Source: Brachionus plicatilis (taxonomy: Eukaryota > Rotifera > Eurotatoria > Ploima > Brachionidae). Taken from it: 64,000 bases of DNA. Below the pieces are notes generated by a model that worked only from the letters and a program-made list of their open reading frames with translations, was not told the origin of the DNA and made no database searches. Made by a program: the position numbers and the translations under genes. Shown piece by piece: positions 31,588 through 42,400 of this stretch; position 1 is the first letter of the stretch, and each line of letters starts with the position of its first letter. The stretch is taken from NCBI GenBank assembly GCA_010279815.1, contig QEOQ01000191.1, positions 387,441 through 451,440 of the forward strand. Reading direction: 5' to 3'.

Positions 31588-32968
31588 TTAACACTAGAAA
31601 ACCCGCGGGTTTTTTAAGCTTTTTTTTTTTGCAAAAAATCGAATAAAAATCAGAAAAAAATTTTTTTTTTAAATTTTTTTTCCTCTTCAATTTGAAATTG
31701 AATTGTATATGTAATTTAATAGTTAGAATTTATAAATTATAATTTTTTGGTGTCAAAAAAAAAATTATACATAAAGTCTCGGAGGGGGTTTTTTTAAACC
31801 CAGTTAAATTTTTCAACTTTTTGACACTAAAAAAATTATAATTTTACTATTAACTTTATCAAACAATTAAAAATTATAAAAATGCCAATCAGAGCTTCGG
31901 CCCTACGTGCATTAAACTTACTTGTCAATGCCAACGATGCCGAATCAGGTGGCTCAGACGAGTCTGACGTTGATTTTGACCTGGAAGATTTAGACTCTGA
32001 AGATGAATATCTTGTTTCTGATTATTCATCAGACGATGAATGTGAGTCTGAATTCGATGAACCAATTGAATGCAGCAGTGACCAACAACCACCATCTGGG
32101 CAATCTAGAAATTTAGACAAAACTTCAAAAGTTGGTGTTCATTGGACTAAGTTAGATGACGGTGATGAAACATGTATTAGAAAAAGAATAGTTTTTAATG
32201 AAAAAAGTGGTCCTACAAGTTTTGCAGCTTCAAGAATAGATAGCACTGCTTTATCGGCATTTTTGTTCATTGTTGATTTGAGCATGGTAAAAATAGTACT
32301 AGACTGTACAAATGCTTTTGCTGAGTCTGTTGACTCTCAATTGTCATTTTAAAAAGAAGAAATTCTTCTTTTTATTGGTCTTTTGTTGTCAAGAGGTGTT
32401 ATTTGTCCTGGTATCCCTATAAAGGAGATGTGGTCTAGCAATTATGGCATACCAATTATTAAAAACTTTATGTCTAGAAACAGATATTTTCTTTTAATGA
32501 AATATCTACGTTTCGACAATAAATCAACTAGATCAGAACGAGTAAAATCTGATAGTTTTTGCATGGCAAGAGATCTATGGGAAAGGCTTATTGAAAACTC
32601 CAAAGCTTGCTATCGTCCAAATCAGTTTCTCACTGTTGATGAGCAATTGTTGGCAATGAAATGTAGATGCAGTTTCTTACAATATATGCCTAATAAACCT
32701 GACAAATTCGGCATCAGGTTCTGGTTATTGGTTGATGTTATTTCAAAGTTTATTTTAAATGGGTTTCCTTATTTAGGTAAAAACCATGATAAACCTAACA
32801 ATGAGTTACAAGGAGAATATGTTGTTAAGAAACTAATTGAACCGTACAAAAATAAAGGATATTGTGTATCGTCAGATAATTTCTTCAAAACATATCGATA
32901 GGCATCTCAATTATTGGCTAACAAAACAACTTTTATCGGGACTGTAAAACGAAATAAGGAACAAGTGT
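31588..32968 (+). mobile_element. piggyBac element, 5' part only
   Basis: Begins at TTAA (31588-31591) followed by CACTAGAAAACCCGCGGG, consistent with a piggyBac end in its TTAA target. It continues through a non-coding leader into a transposase reading frame and breaks off at about 32968, where LINE sequence starts. No right end was found in the window. Confidence 0.7.
31882..32968 (+). pseudogene. piggyBac transposase, two nonsense codons, C-terminally truncated
   Basis: One frame runs from the ATG at 31882 with TAA at 32350-32352 and TAG at 32899-32901 as the only interruptions. Order: an acidic Ser/Asp/Glu-rich N-terminus; a DDE_Tnp_1_7 body with Met-Ser-Arg-Asn-Arg-Tyr-Phe; the first catalytic-type Asp in Val-Asp-Glu-Gln-Leu-Leu (about 32634); and the second in Ser-Ser-Asp-Asn-Phe-Phe-Lys (about 32872). 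The third Asp region and the Cys-rich C-terminus are missing because the sequence is cut off by a LINE fragment. The low number of lesions suggests a fairly young copy. Confidence 0.8.
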
Positions 32969-33570
32969 AAGCTCTTTGCCGATGGCACTAAGATTTTGGG
33001 AAAAGTTAGCAACGAAGCCAACGCTCAAGAACTTCAGATTAATATAGATTCTTTCGTTAATTGGTCGAACCTGTGGTTAATGAACTTTAAAGCTAAGAAG
33101 TGCTCAGTAATGCATTTTGGAAAGAAGAAACCACACAAGAAGTACAGGATGAATCTTAGTAATGGAATCAATGGAGTGCATGAATTAAAAGTGACGAGTA
33201 GTGAGTGTAATCTAGGTTTTTTTATATCTAATGATTCAAAGTGGGAAAATCAGATCTGGAAGGTAGCCAACGAATCAAATCAAATTTTGAGAATGGTAAA
33301 GAAATCATTTAAGCATCATTCAATTGAAACAGTCCGCAGTTTGTACATGTCGTTGGTAATACCACATTTGGAATATGCTATTCTAGCGTGTAGACCTTAT
33401 CTTAAGAAAGATATTAAAGTATTGGAGTCTGTACAAAGAAGAGCAACTAGATAAGTGCAAGCAGTGCAGTGAAAGGCCTAAATTATCAGGAACAATTTTG
33501 TTCAGATGGACATCAGTTGAAGAAAGAATTGTGAGAGGCGAGCTTATTTTGCAGTTAAGATTGAAAAATA
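32969..33570 (+). pseudogene. LINE reverse transcriptase C-terminal fragment
   Basis: Starts abruptly at the catalytic motif region (Leu-Phe-Ala-Asp-Gly-Thr-Lys-Ile; the second Asp of the usual Ala-Asp-Asp is Gly here). It continues through Trp-Leu-Met-Asn-Phe-Lys-Ala-Lys-Lys-Cys, Leu-Gly-Phe-Phe-Ile-Ser-Asn-Asp, Pro-His-Leu-Glu-Tyr-Ala-Ile and Leu-Glu-Ser-Val-Gln-Arg-Arg-Ala-Thr. A frameshift near 33450 precedes a last block with Arg-Ile-Val-Arg-Gly-Glu-Leu-Ile. It belongs to the same broad CR1-like group as the copy at 42404-43030 but is on the plus strand. Confidence 0.8.
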
Positions 33571-33584
33571 AGATTTTTTTTCTT

Positions 33585-35480
33585 TATTCACTCCTTATGG
33601 AGCATAGGGTCATTACTTTTGATTTCCACTCAAGTCGATCTTTTGCCTGCTTTACCCTTGCTTCTCCCCATGTCATTCCCATTTCAATGAGCTCTTTCGT
33701 GATTGTTGACCTCCAAGTTACTGATGGTCGTCCTACCTTACGTCACCCTTGAGGTGTCCATTGAAGGGCTCTTTTAGGTATCCGTGTTTCTTTCATTCTA
33801 AGTACAAACCCGAGCCATCGCAGTCTTTTGTTCTAAATGCATTGACTTAATGGCTCTGAATTTATTCTTCTGTATAGGTCAGCATTTGACAATATTTCAG
33901 GCCAGTATATCCCGAGAATCCTCCGCAGGTTTCCAGTGTGGAAGCTGTAAAGGCTTTTCCTGTCAGATTCACACATCCCCCAACATTCACTTTCGTACAT
34001 CAGTTTTGCTTTTACTACACTTTTGTATAGTTTAAGTTTTGTTTTCTTGCTGTAGCTGTTTGATTTCCATGCTGGTCGGAGTCTAGCAAAGGCACTCTTT
34101 ACTTTAGCAAGTCTATTCTTAATGTCTCTGTGTGTTACCAACGTTGTACTGATAGTGCTACCTAGGTATGTGAATTCATTTACACACTCGATTTGTGTAC
34201 CATCGATGGTGATCTGGTAATCCAATTTGGTGTTTATGCACACAGCCTTAGTTTTGGCCCTATTAATTTTGAGTCGAGATGGTTAAGCGTTGTTCGCCAA
34301 ATCTTGCGTATTCATATGCATATGTGATTTTGTATTAAATATTAACGTAATTGCTCGATTTTAACGACATGTCGTTAAATCTGGGTGTCCAGAATCAACG
34401 ACAGGGTCTTATAACATTAAAAAGATTATTTAACGACATGTCGTTAAATTCGAGCAAATACGTTAGCACCAGATCATCCGCAAAGTCTAAGTCTTCAAGT
34501 CTCAGTCCCTATTGAATACCTCTCGCACTATAAGTTGTTTTTTTCATGACATAGTCAATCAATATTAGGAATAGTGTCGGAGAGAGAACGCAACCTTGTC
34601 TGATTCCTGTACTTACTTTGAAACTCTCAGATTTTCTTTTTTCCAGAATCACGCTACACTCGAATTTCTCGTAGAAAAGTTTTATCAAGTTAACTATCTT
34701 CATTGGTAGGCCATAAGATATGACCCACAAGGTTTCTCTGTGTATGCTATCAAAGGCTTTTTTGAAGTCAATGAAGTTAAGATACAAGGGGCTATTCAAT
34801 TTCAGACTTAGTTCTATGATGTTCCTAAGTGTAAACATCTGTTTATGCATCATTTACTTCGTCTAAATCCTGCTTGTTCTTCTATAGGTATAACATCCAA
34901 TGAGTTCCTGATTCTTTCCAGAATTATGCTGCAGAATACCTTGCTTGCTATTGAGAGCAGTGTTATTCTTCGCCAATTGTCACTAATCATTTTGTTACCT
35001 TTCATAAGGAGCTTGACTATTAGGCCTTTTGACCAATCCTCTGGTATGATTTCTTGTCACCATATCTTACTGAAGAGGTCTTCCAATATCCCAATTGTGA
35101 TCCTGCAGTCAGCTTTCAACATTTCTCCTGTGACTCCGTCAATTCCCGGGACTTTTCTGTTCTTTAGAGCCTTTATCGCAGCTTATATTTCCTTTAGGCA
35201 TGGCACTTTGGTGTCAATATCGAGGTCAGTGCTAACTGCTTCAGATTTTAAAGACTCTATAGGTTCTGGTTTATTCAGAACTTCTCTAAAGTGCTCAACC
35301 CATCTTTGCCCTTGCTCTCTTTCAGTTGTTAGAATACGACCTTCTTTGTCTTTCACTAATGTTGTTCTTTTCTGTGAAGAACTCCATATCTAATTAGTTA
35401 ACTTGTTTAGTTTATGTAGGTCCCCTTTTGAGCTGGTTTCTTCTGCTTCGCTAGCACATTGGTTTATATAGCTGATAAAT
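33585..35480 (-). pseudogene. Second LINE reverse transcriptase, antisense, degenerate
   Basis: Read right to left. An N-terminal linker-type segment (about 35440-35210) ends near the usual pre-RT region. RT blocks follow: Lys-Val-Pro-Gly-Ile-Asp-Gly-Val-Thr at about 35150, Asp-Trp-Ser-Lys-Gly-Leu-Ile-Val at about 35040, Phe-Ile-Asp-Phe-Lys-Lys-Ala-Phe-Asp (motif A) near 34770, Gly-Ile-Arg-Gln-Gly-Cys-Val-Leu-Ser-Pro near 34590, and Phe-Ala-Asp-Asp (catalytic) near 34475. After a 125-bp MITE insertion it resumes with Lys-Ile-Asn-Arg-Ala-Lys-Thr-Lys and Phe-Thr-Tyr-Leu-Gly-Ser. The C-terminal Arg-Trp-Leu-Gly and Leu-Cys-Ser-Ile-Arg-Ser end is near 33590. It is a different LINE family from the flanking CR1-like fragments. 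Confidence 0.75.
34342..34466. mobile_element. MITE with ACATGT palindromes, copy 2, inside a LINE
   Basis: The 38-bp ends are almost perfect inverse copies: TAACGTAATTGCTCGATTTT... and its inverse. Each contains the palindrome TTAACGACATGTCGTTAA. It is only 125 bp long. It interrupts the LINE reverse transcriptase just after the catalytic Ala-Asp-Asp block. It shares tips and core with 466-821. Confidence 0.85.
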
Positions 35481-36417
35481 AGGATGCTGTCTGTTAATTT
35501 GTTTCATTAATTAATTAAGTTAATTAAGTTGGACAAGATCAACCTGGAATCGCTAAGAGCAATGTATTAGCAAAGAGCTATCATAATAATTATAATGTGT
35601 ATCCCACATTCCATGTAGTTTCGGGAACCGGAATACAAAATTGCTTACTATTTTTATTATTATTCTTAACCAAAAACTGAATTTTAGAAACCATTACTTG
35701 AAAATATCAATTTTTGGATTTTTTTGAAAAAATTTTTTCTTTCTTTACAAATTTGAGTTAATTTGAAAGAATGAATTTTGTTAAAAATAAATAATCACTT
35801 AATTTTTCTTTTAAAAAATGGCATCGAGGATATTATTACCAATGTCTACATTTTTTATATGTTTATAAACTCAAAATTATCTACATACTGGGATGAAACG
35901 TCACTCGGAAGGTTTGAAGCTTCAAAAAAACAAAATTTTTATGAAAAACGAATCAATAAATCAACAAATTTAATATCATTTATGAATTCGAGGACCAATT
36001 TTAGTTACAATAGGTGAAAAAACACATAATACCTCGACCATTTTTTGGCTCATATCCTTTGAAAAAAAAAACGCTTTTTTATTTTACCACCTTTTTTTTT
36101 TATAAAAATAATTATCATGTCTACTATAAAAAAATATCTAAATTTTTACAATACAGTGTTCTATGATCAGATAAAAAATATTTTTAATCTCAGCTAAAAT
36201 TGTCTAATTTAATGAGATGACCAAAGAAAAACATTTTTTATAAATATTTATATAAAAAATTTAATTTAAAAATTTTTTTTTTTTCTAAGACAATAAAAAG
36301 TGATTCTTTTTTTTTTGTTAAGAATTGGATACTTTTAAAATAAGCATGCTTTTTTCTTTCACTTATTAAGCAATTCTTTATCTTGGAAAGCCAACATTTT
36401 TTTCTCTTGAAACAAAT
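35481..36417. other. AT-rich DNA upstream of TDRD9
   Basis: Includes TTAATTAAGTTAATTAAGTT near 35510. No gene and no recognisable promoter element. The TDRD9 transcription start should lie here or in a further 5' exon that I cannot see. Confidence 0.4.
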
Positions 36418-39400
36418 ATGAATCGTCCAAGTAAAAACTCGTTTCACACGAGTTCTCGGTCTTCGCTGCTAGCCGACACCGATGACCATCAATCATCACC
36501 CAACTCATCATTTTCCCATGCACAATCATCATTTTTGTACAGCGAGGTCTCATTGGAAATGATCGATGACTTTCTCAACCCGCTCAGTTCCAGAAAACCC
36601 CACGAGCTCAAAACAACCAATCTTCTGAACATAAAATCGGCCACTGGTGGTCTCGGAATCAAATCAAAGGCCTCATGTGACTCGCTAGCTTCAACTACTA
36701 GCCACAAAAAAGGCGAATACCAGTTCAAACCAGACGGCTACTTGCCATTTTCTGTCTCCCGAGAGAACAACAACAATTTTGATTACGCCAAACACCGACA
36801 AAACTTTCCGCACAAGCATGAGCATGGAGACAGTCAGAGCCAAGTGGGCTCAATTTTACGCGACGAAATGAGCTCGGTGGTTGGCTCAGGCATGTCCCAG
36901 ATTGAATCAGTTTCGGCAATGAGCACTTCCACAAACAAAAAGCACACTCTTTTCAACCAGATCAAGCGCTTGGACCACTTGAACATCGAGGAGGACGAAG
37001 AAGAAATTATGTCCGACTTGAACAACAACCTCAACTCCAAAGTGAACAGAATTTTTGACCAAAGCCAAGAGCTGGAAAAAACTTTCACTGAAGCCGAAGA
37101 GCGTCAGAACAGGCTGGAAGAAATTCTCAAAGTCTACAAGCTAAGACATGACTTCGACCCAAAATTGCCGATCACAGAAAGAAAGGATGAGATAATAGAT
37201 TTGATCGAAAACAACCGAAGTGGCACTCAGTTTTGCATAGTCCAGGGAGGGACCGGATGCGGCAAGACCACTCAAATACCCCAGTACATATTGGACCATT
37301 ACATGAAAGAGAAAAAGTATTGTAACATAATTGTGACTCAGCCAAGGCGCATAGCAGCCATCAGCATATCGAAGCGTGTGTGCATCGAGAGAAGCTGGGA
37401 CCATGGCAGCTTTTGTGGCTACCAGATCGGTCTTGACAGATCCAAGATGTCCGAGGACACTCGCATTACCTACTGCACCACTGGTGTGCTCCTGCAAAAA
37501 TTAATTGGACCCAAGGCAGATGAGAACTTCAATTCCACTTACACTCACATCTTGCTAGATGAAGTTCACGAAAGAGACCTGGACACGGATTTTGTCATGC
37601 TGCTGATTAAACTGAAGAGCTTTGGCCGCCTAAATGCCAAAGTGGTGCTCATGTCAGCCACATTGAACATTAAAGTGTTCAGTGAGTACTTTGGCACACA
37701 ATTGAAAAATAATCTAAGTGTCAAGTATGTGGATGGTCGGATCGGCGAGTTCATTCATGCACCTTGTGTTGAAATCAAAAGTAAAATGTATGATATTAGT
37801 GAATTTTATTGGAATCAATTGACCGGCTCGGACTCTTTTTTGATTCCGATTTTCAACCAAATCTACAACGAACACAAATTCAAAAATAAAGTAAGACTTT
37901 AATTTATAATTTTAATTGGAAAAATATTTTTTTGATGAAAATATCAACGAAAAAATTTTAATCTATAAAAATCCCTTAGAACAGAATCCAAATGAATGAT
38001 CTTAAATTTGCACGACATTTTGGACCTGAAAATTGATCTTTAAAAAAACAATGTAATATTCAAATTCTAATTCTCAGCCAAAAATTAAAGGCTGAGAATT
38101 TTTCGATCACCAAAAATCATCATTTTTCTAAATTTCTCTTTGCATTCTAAAAATACTCTTGAGATATTAAAGTACTTTTTTGTCTAAAAAAACTCTTGTG
38201 AAATAAAAATGCTTTTTTATTGCCTAAAAATACTTAAGTAAAATTAAAATGATTTTTATAAAAAAATTTTTTTTTATAAAGAAAAAATTTTGTAAAGTGT
38301 AAATAATTTTTGTTAGCAGATAAATTCTTATCTTCGAGATCAATCATTTTTTTTTTAAATAATTGTATATTAAAGAAGCAATTTTTTTTCAAAAATTGAA
38401 TATTAAAATTATTTAAATTTTTAACCAAATTGGATAATTTTCTTTGTTTTCCTTCCTTCTTTTAATAGCTATTATTGCTCTTTTACTCAATTTCAACTAA
38501 AAAGATTCGTTTCTTAAAAAACTTTAAAAAACTATTTAATTTATTTTTTATTTGAATTTCCAAATTAAATTTCAAATAAATCCAGTTTATGCTTACAATT
38601 CGGTATCTTGAAGTTTAGGACCAAAAAACTCAGATCAAAAATTATTTTTTTTATATTTTTTGAATGGTATTTGATTTAATCCTTCTGCAAAATGCTAACT
38701 AATCCAAAAAACATGCTAAATATTAGATAAGGCTCTGCAAAAACTCCGCAATTAAATTGCGTAGTTAAAAAACTTTTTTAGTGACGTGCATTTTCCTGCA
38801 AAATTACAAAGTTTCGCAGAGCCTTATCTAATGTTTAGCATGTTTTTTGCATTTTACGTAAGATTTAATCAAATACGATTCAAAAGGTAAAAAAAAAATA
38901 ATTTTTGATTTGATTACTTTGATCCTAAACTTCAAAGGCTTAAAATTCTAGATTATTTGAAATTTCACCACTTAATAAATTGAAATGAGAAATTAAATTT
39001 CTTTTAGAACTGATTATTAAAGCTACAGTAAAATCCCTCAAATGTGAACACCGGCCGTCGCGGTCAAATTTTGTTCACTTACGGGGGTGTTCACATTTGA
39101 GGACGATCTCGTAAAAGTGAACAGTTCACATTTACGAGATTTTCATTCAACCAAAAAAATGTTAAGTTTATTTTTAAATTATAATAATAATTAAAACACA
39201 CAGATAATGCATGTAAATAAAAATTGTATTGAATAATAAAACAAAAATCATTTCAAAAATATTCATCGAATGATTGGAGACATAAGGCTTTATTTAGTTA
39301 ACAATAACCCTAGTTTATGTAAAGAATTTATGACATTCGAAAATAATTTCTTAGATTCAACAAATATTAAGCAATCTAAAATTGTAGATTTTTTTAAAAA

Positions 39401-42400
39401 TTAATTTTATATGTATTTTGTATACTTTTATGTAAATATTATTAAAAAAATTATTCAAAATGACAGTAAATAAATTTTGGTTTTCATTTTTTTTGTTCAC
39501 TTTTTCCCATTTTTTAGTGTTCACATACCGAATGTTCACATTTGAGGATGTTCACATTAGAGGGATTTTGGCCCATGTTAAAAGGTTCATTTTGGTCGGT
39601 CGCAAAGAATTTGCGTTCACTTACGGGGGTGTTCACATTTGAGGATGTTCATTTTGAGGAATTTTACTGTAATGTTTTGTTGTTTAAATTTTGTTTTAAA
39701 ATATTTCTTTATCTAAATTTTAAAATAATGTTCAAAAATATGTTCAATTTCAACACTAATTCTCTTTATCAAAAATTTCTTAAAATAAAAAATAAAAAGG
39801 TTAATTGTATTGCATTCCAAACGATGGTTTAATGATAATAATTTACCGAAATTAATAAAAAGTGAAATTTTATTTGATTTTGTAAATCATTATTAAAATT
39901 AAATATCTAGCAAGAATAAATATACTTTGGTAAAATAAATTTACAGATCATTTACTGAGGTTCTTAATCTTGATTGTCATCGCATTCATTAAATAATTGT
40001 CAAGATTTTTTTGCATTTTAAAATTTTTCAATAAAACTTTTAGTTAAAAAGGCCAAAAAAGAACTGATTTTATTATTAAAAAATCAAATAGGATAAAATT
40101 CGAAATATCTCTTTTGATAAAATCAGATTATTTGATAGCTTTTCCAATTAAATAAGGAAAATATTTGATATAAATGAGACTTGTCCTGTGCTCAAAGAAT
40201 ACTAAGTAATACTGAAGAAACTCAAGTTAAATAAAATATTTTAAAACGATATTTTAAGGCAAATTGAAGTTATTTAAAACTTAATTAATCTAATGATTTT
40301 AATAATTTTTAAGAAATAAATATTAAACATTACTAGACATGTTATGTCTAATAATGGTTCATTATCAAATTAACATCAAAATGATTGATCTCTAATTTAT
40401 TTAACAAAGACAGTCAATAATTTAAATAATTCAGATTAAGTTAATTCAAAAATTCTAATTCATAACTTTTATATCCATTCATTCAAACTAAAATAATTTT
40501 ATTTTTCTACTTTAATAAATTTAAAATTTTAAAACAGTTATTTTTTTTTCTTTAAAAGTAAGTTTTCATTAAAATCAATTAAAATATTTAAACCTGTTAA
40601 AGTTCAATAAAAAGGGACATTTTAAAATTTTAAATGTGAAAATAAACTTGACATGACACATCAAGTAATTGCTTTTGAAAAAATTTATTTTTTCTCTATC
40701 ATTAAAAAAAAATATTACAATTTATATTTTGATCTTTTGATCTTGATCACAAACTTCAATTTGCCTATTTAAACAACAAAACATTAAATTTAATAATCAG
40801 TTTTAAAAGATTATTTAATTTCTCATTTGAATTAAAGGTATTTCTTTTTTCCCTCGTCTAGGCGGATTTTTATATGCCGATGATTGATTTTTTATGCTTT
40901 AATAAAAAAAATATGCGATAAAGAAAAAATAAAATTATCTTAACTTTTTATTCATTTTGCTATGAATTAACTTTTTATGCAATAATTTTATTTTAATGCT
41001 CCAAAACCCCTCGTCTTGTACTAATAAAGTGATTAGAAACATTGATTTATACTTTATTTTATTTTTTAAAAATCAAAAAAAATAATTAAAATATATTGAA
41101 ACAACCTTAAAAAATGCAGTTCCATTAGAGAACCTCAAAAAAGTCGTTTTCATGTGAGAACCTAAAAAAAAGCCTCTACAAAAAAGGACCTTACAACAAA
41201 GCAAATATTTGAAAGAACCTTAAAAAAGTCACTTCCATGAGAGAAATTCTAAAAAGTGACTTTCATGAAAGAACCTCAAAAAATAGGTTCCATGTGAGTA
41301 TAAAAAAGCCTTTCCTAAAAAGAACCTTAATAAAAGCATTTGTAGGAAAAAAATTTCAAAAAAAGTCATTTCCATGATTGAACCTCTATTAAGGCTTTTA
41401 CAAGAAAGGACTGAAAAAAAAAGCAAATCAATGAAAAGTTCTTAAAAAAGTAAGTTCCATGTGAAAACCTTTAAAAAAGCTTTCCCAAAAGAGGACCTTA
41501 AGAAAGGCATTTCTAGAAAAAGACCTCAAAAAAGTAATTTCCATGTGAGAACCTAAAAAAAGTCTCTACAAAGACGGACCTTAAAAAAAAGCAATTATTT
41601 GAAAAAACATGAAAGTACCTCAAAAAATTCATTTCCATGTGAGAGCCTATAAAAAAGAGATATTTTCAATTCTATCCTGTTTGATTTTTTTTTTACTTTT
41701 GAGTTAGAGTATAATGAAAAATGTTAAATAGAAAAAAAATCTTGCCAATTCTTAAACAGAATGATTTAATTAAATAATAATAATAATAATACCGTAACCA
41801 CTTGATTAAAACTCCAGGAATAAAACTGTAGTTCCTTCTTTATACTATTGGAGTTAAGACAATACCCGACATGTTATAATATATTTTAATTAAAATTCTG
41901 GAGTAAAGGAGAATTTAATATTTTAAGCCATTTATAAAGGCTAAAATTCAGCTTTATTCCAGGAGTAAAGGCTGAAAAATAACGGACATCTCTGAAAAAT
42001 TGTGGAGTTAATTTTCAAAATCATTAAAGTCAAATTTAGCTTTTATTCTAATTTCAAAAAAAAAAGTTCGGTTTTATTCCATATTTAATTAAAGTTTTGT
42101 CAAAGTATATCAAAAAACTTTTAATTTATTTTTCGAATAATTTTGCCATTTTCGTCTCTTGGCAAAGGTTTTCGACCTCTTTTTTTGCAATTACTTAATT
42201 AGAGATGTCCGTTATTTTTCAGCCTTTACTCCTGGAATAAAGCTGAATTTTAGCCTTTATAAATTGCTTAAAATATTAAATTCTCCTTTACTCCAGAATT
42301 TTAATTAAAATATATTATAACATGTCGGGTATTGTCTTAACTCCAATATTATAAAGAAGGAACTACAGTTTTATTCCTGGAGTTTTAATCAAGCGGTTAC

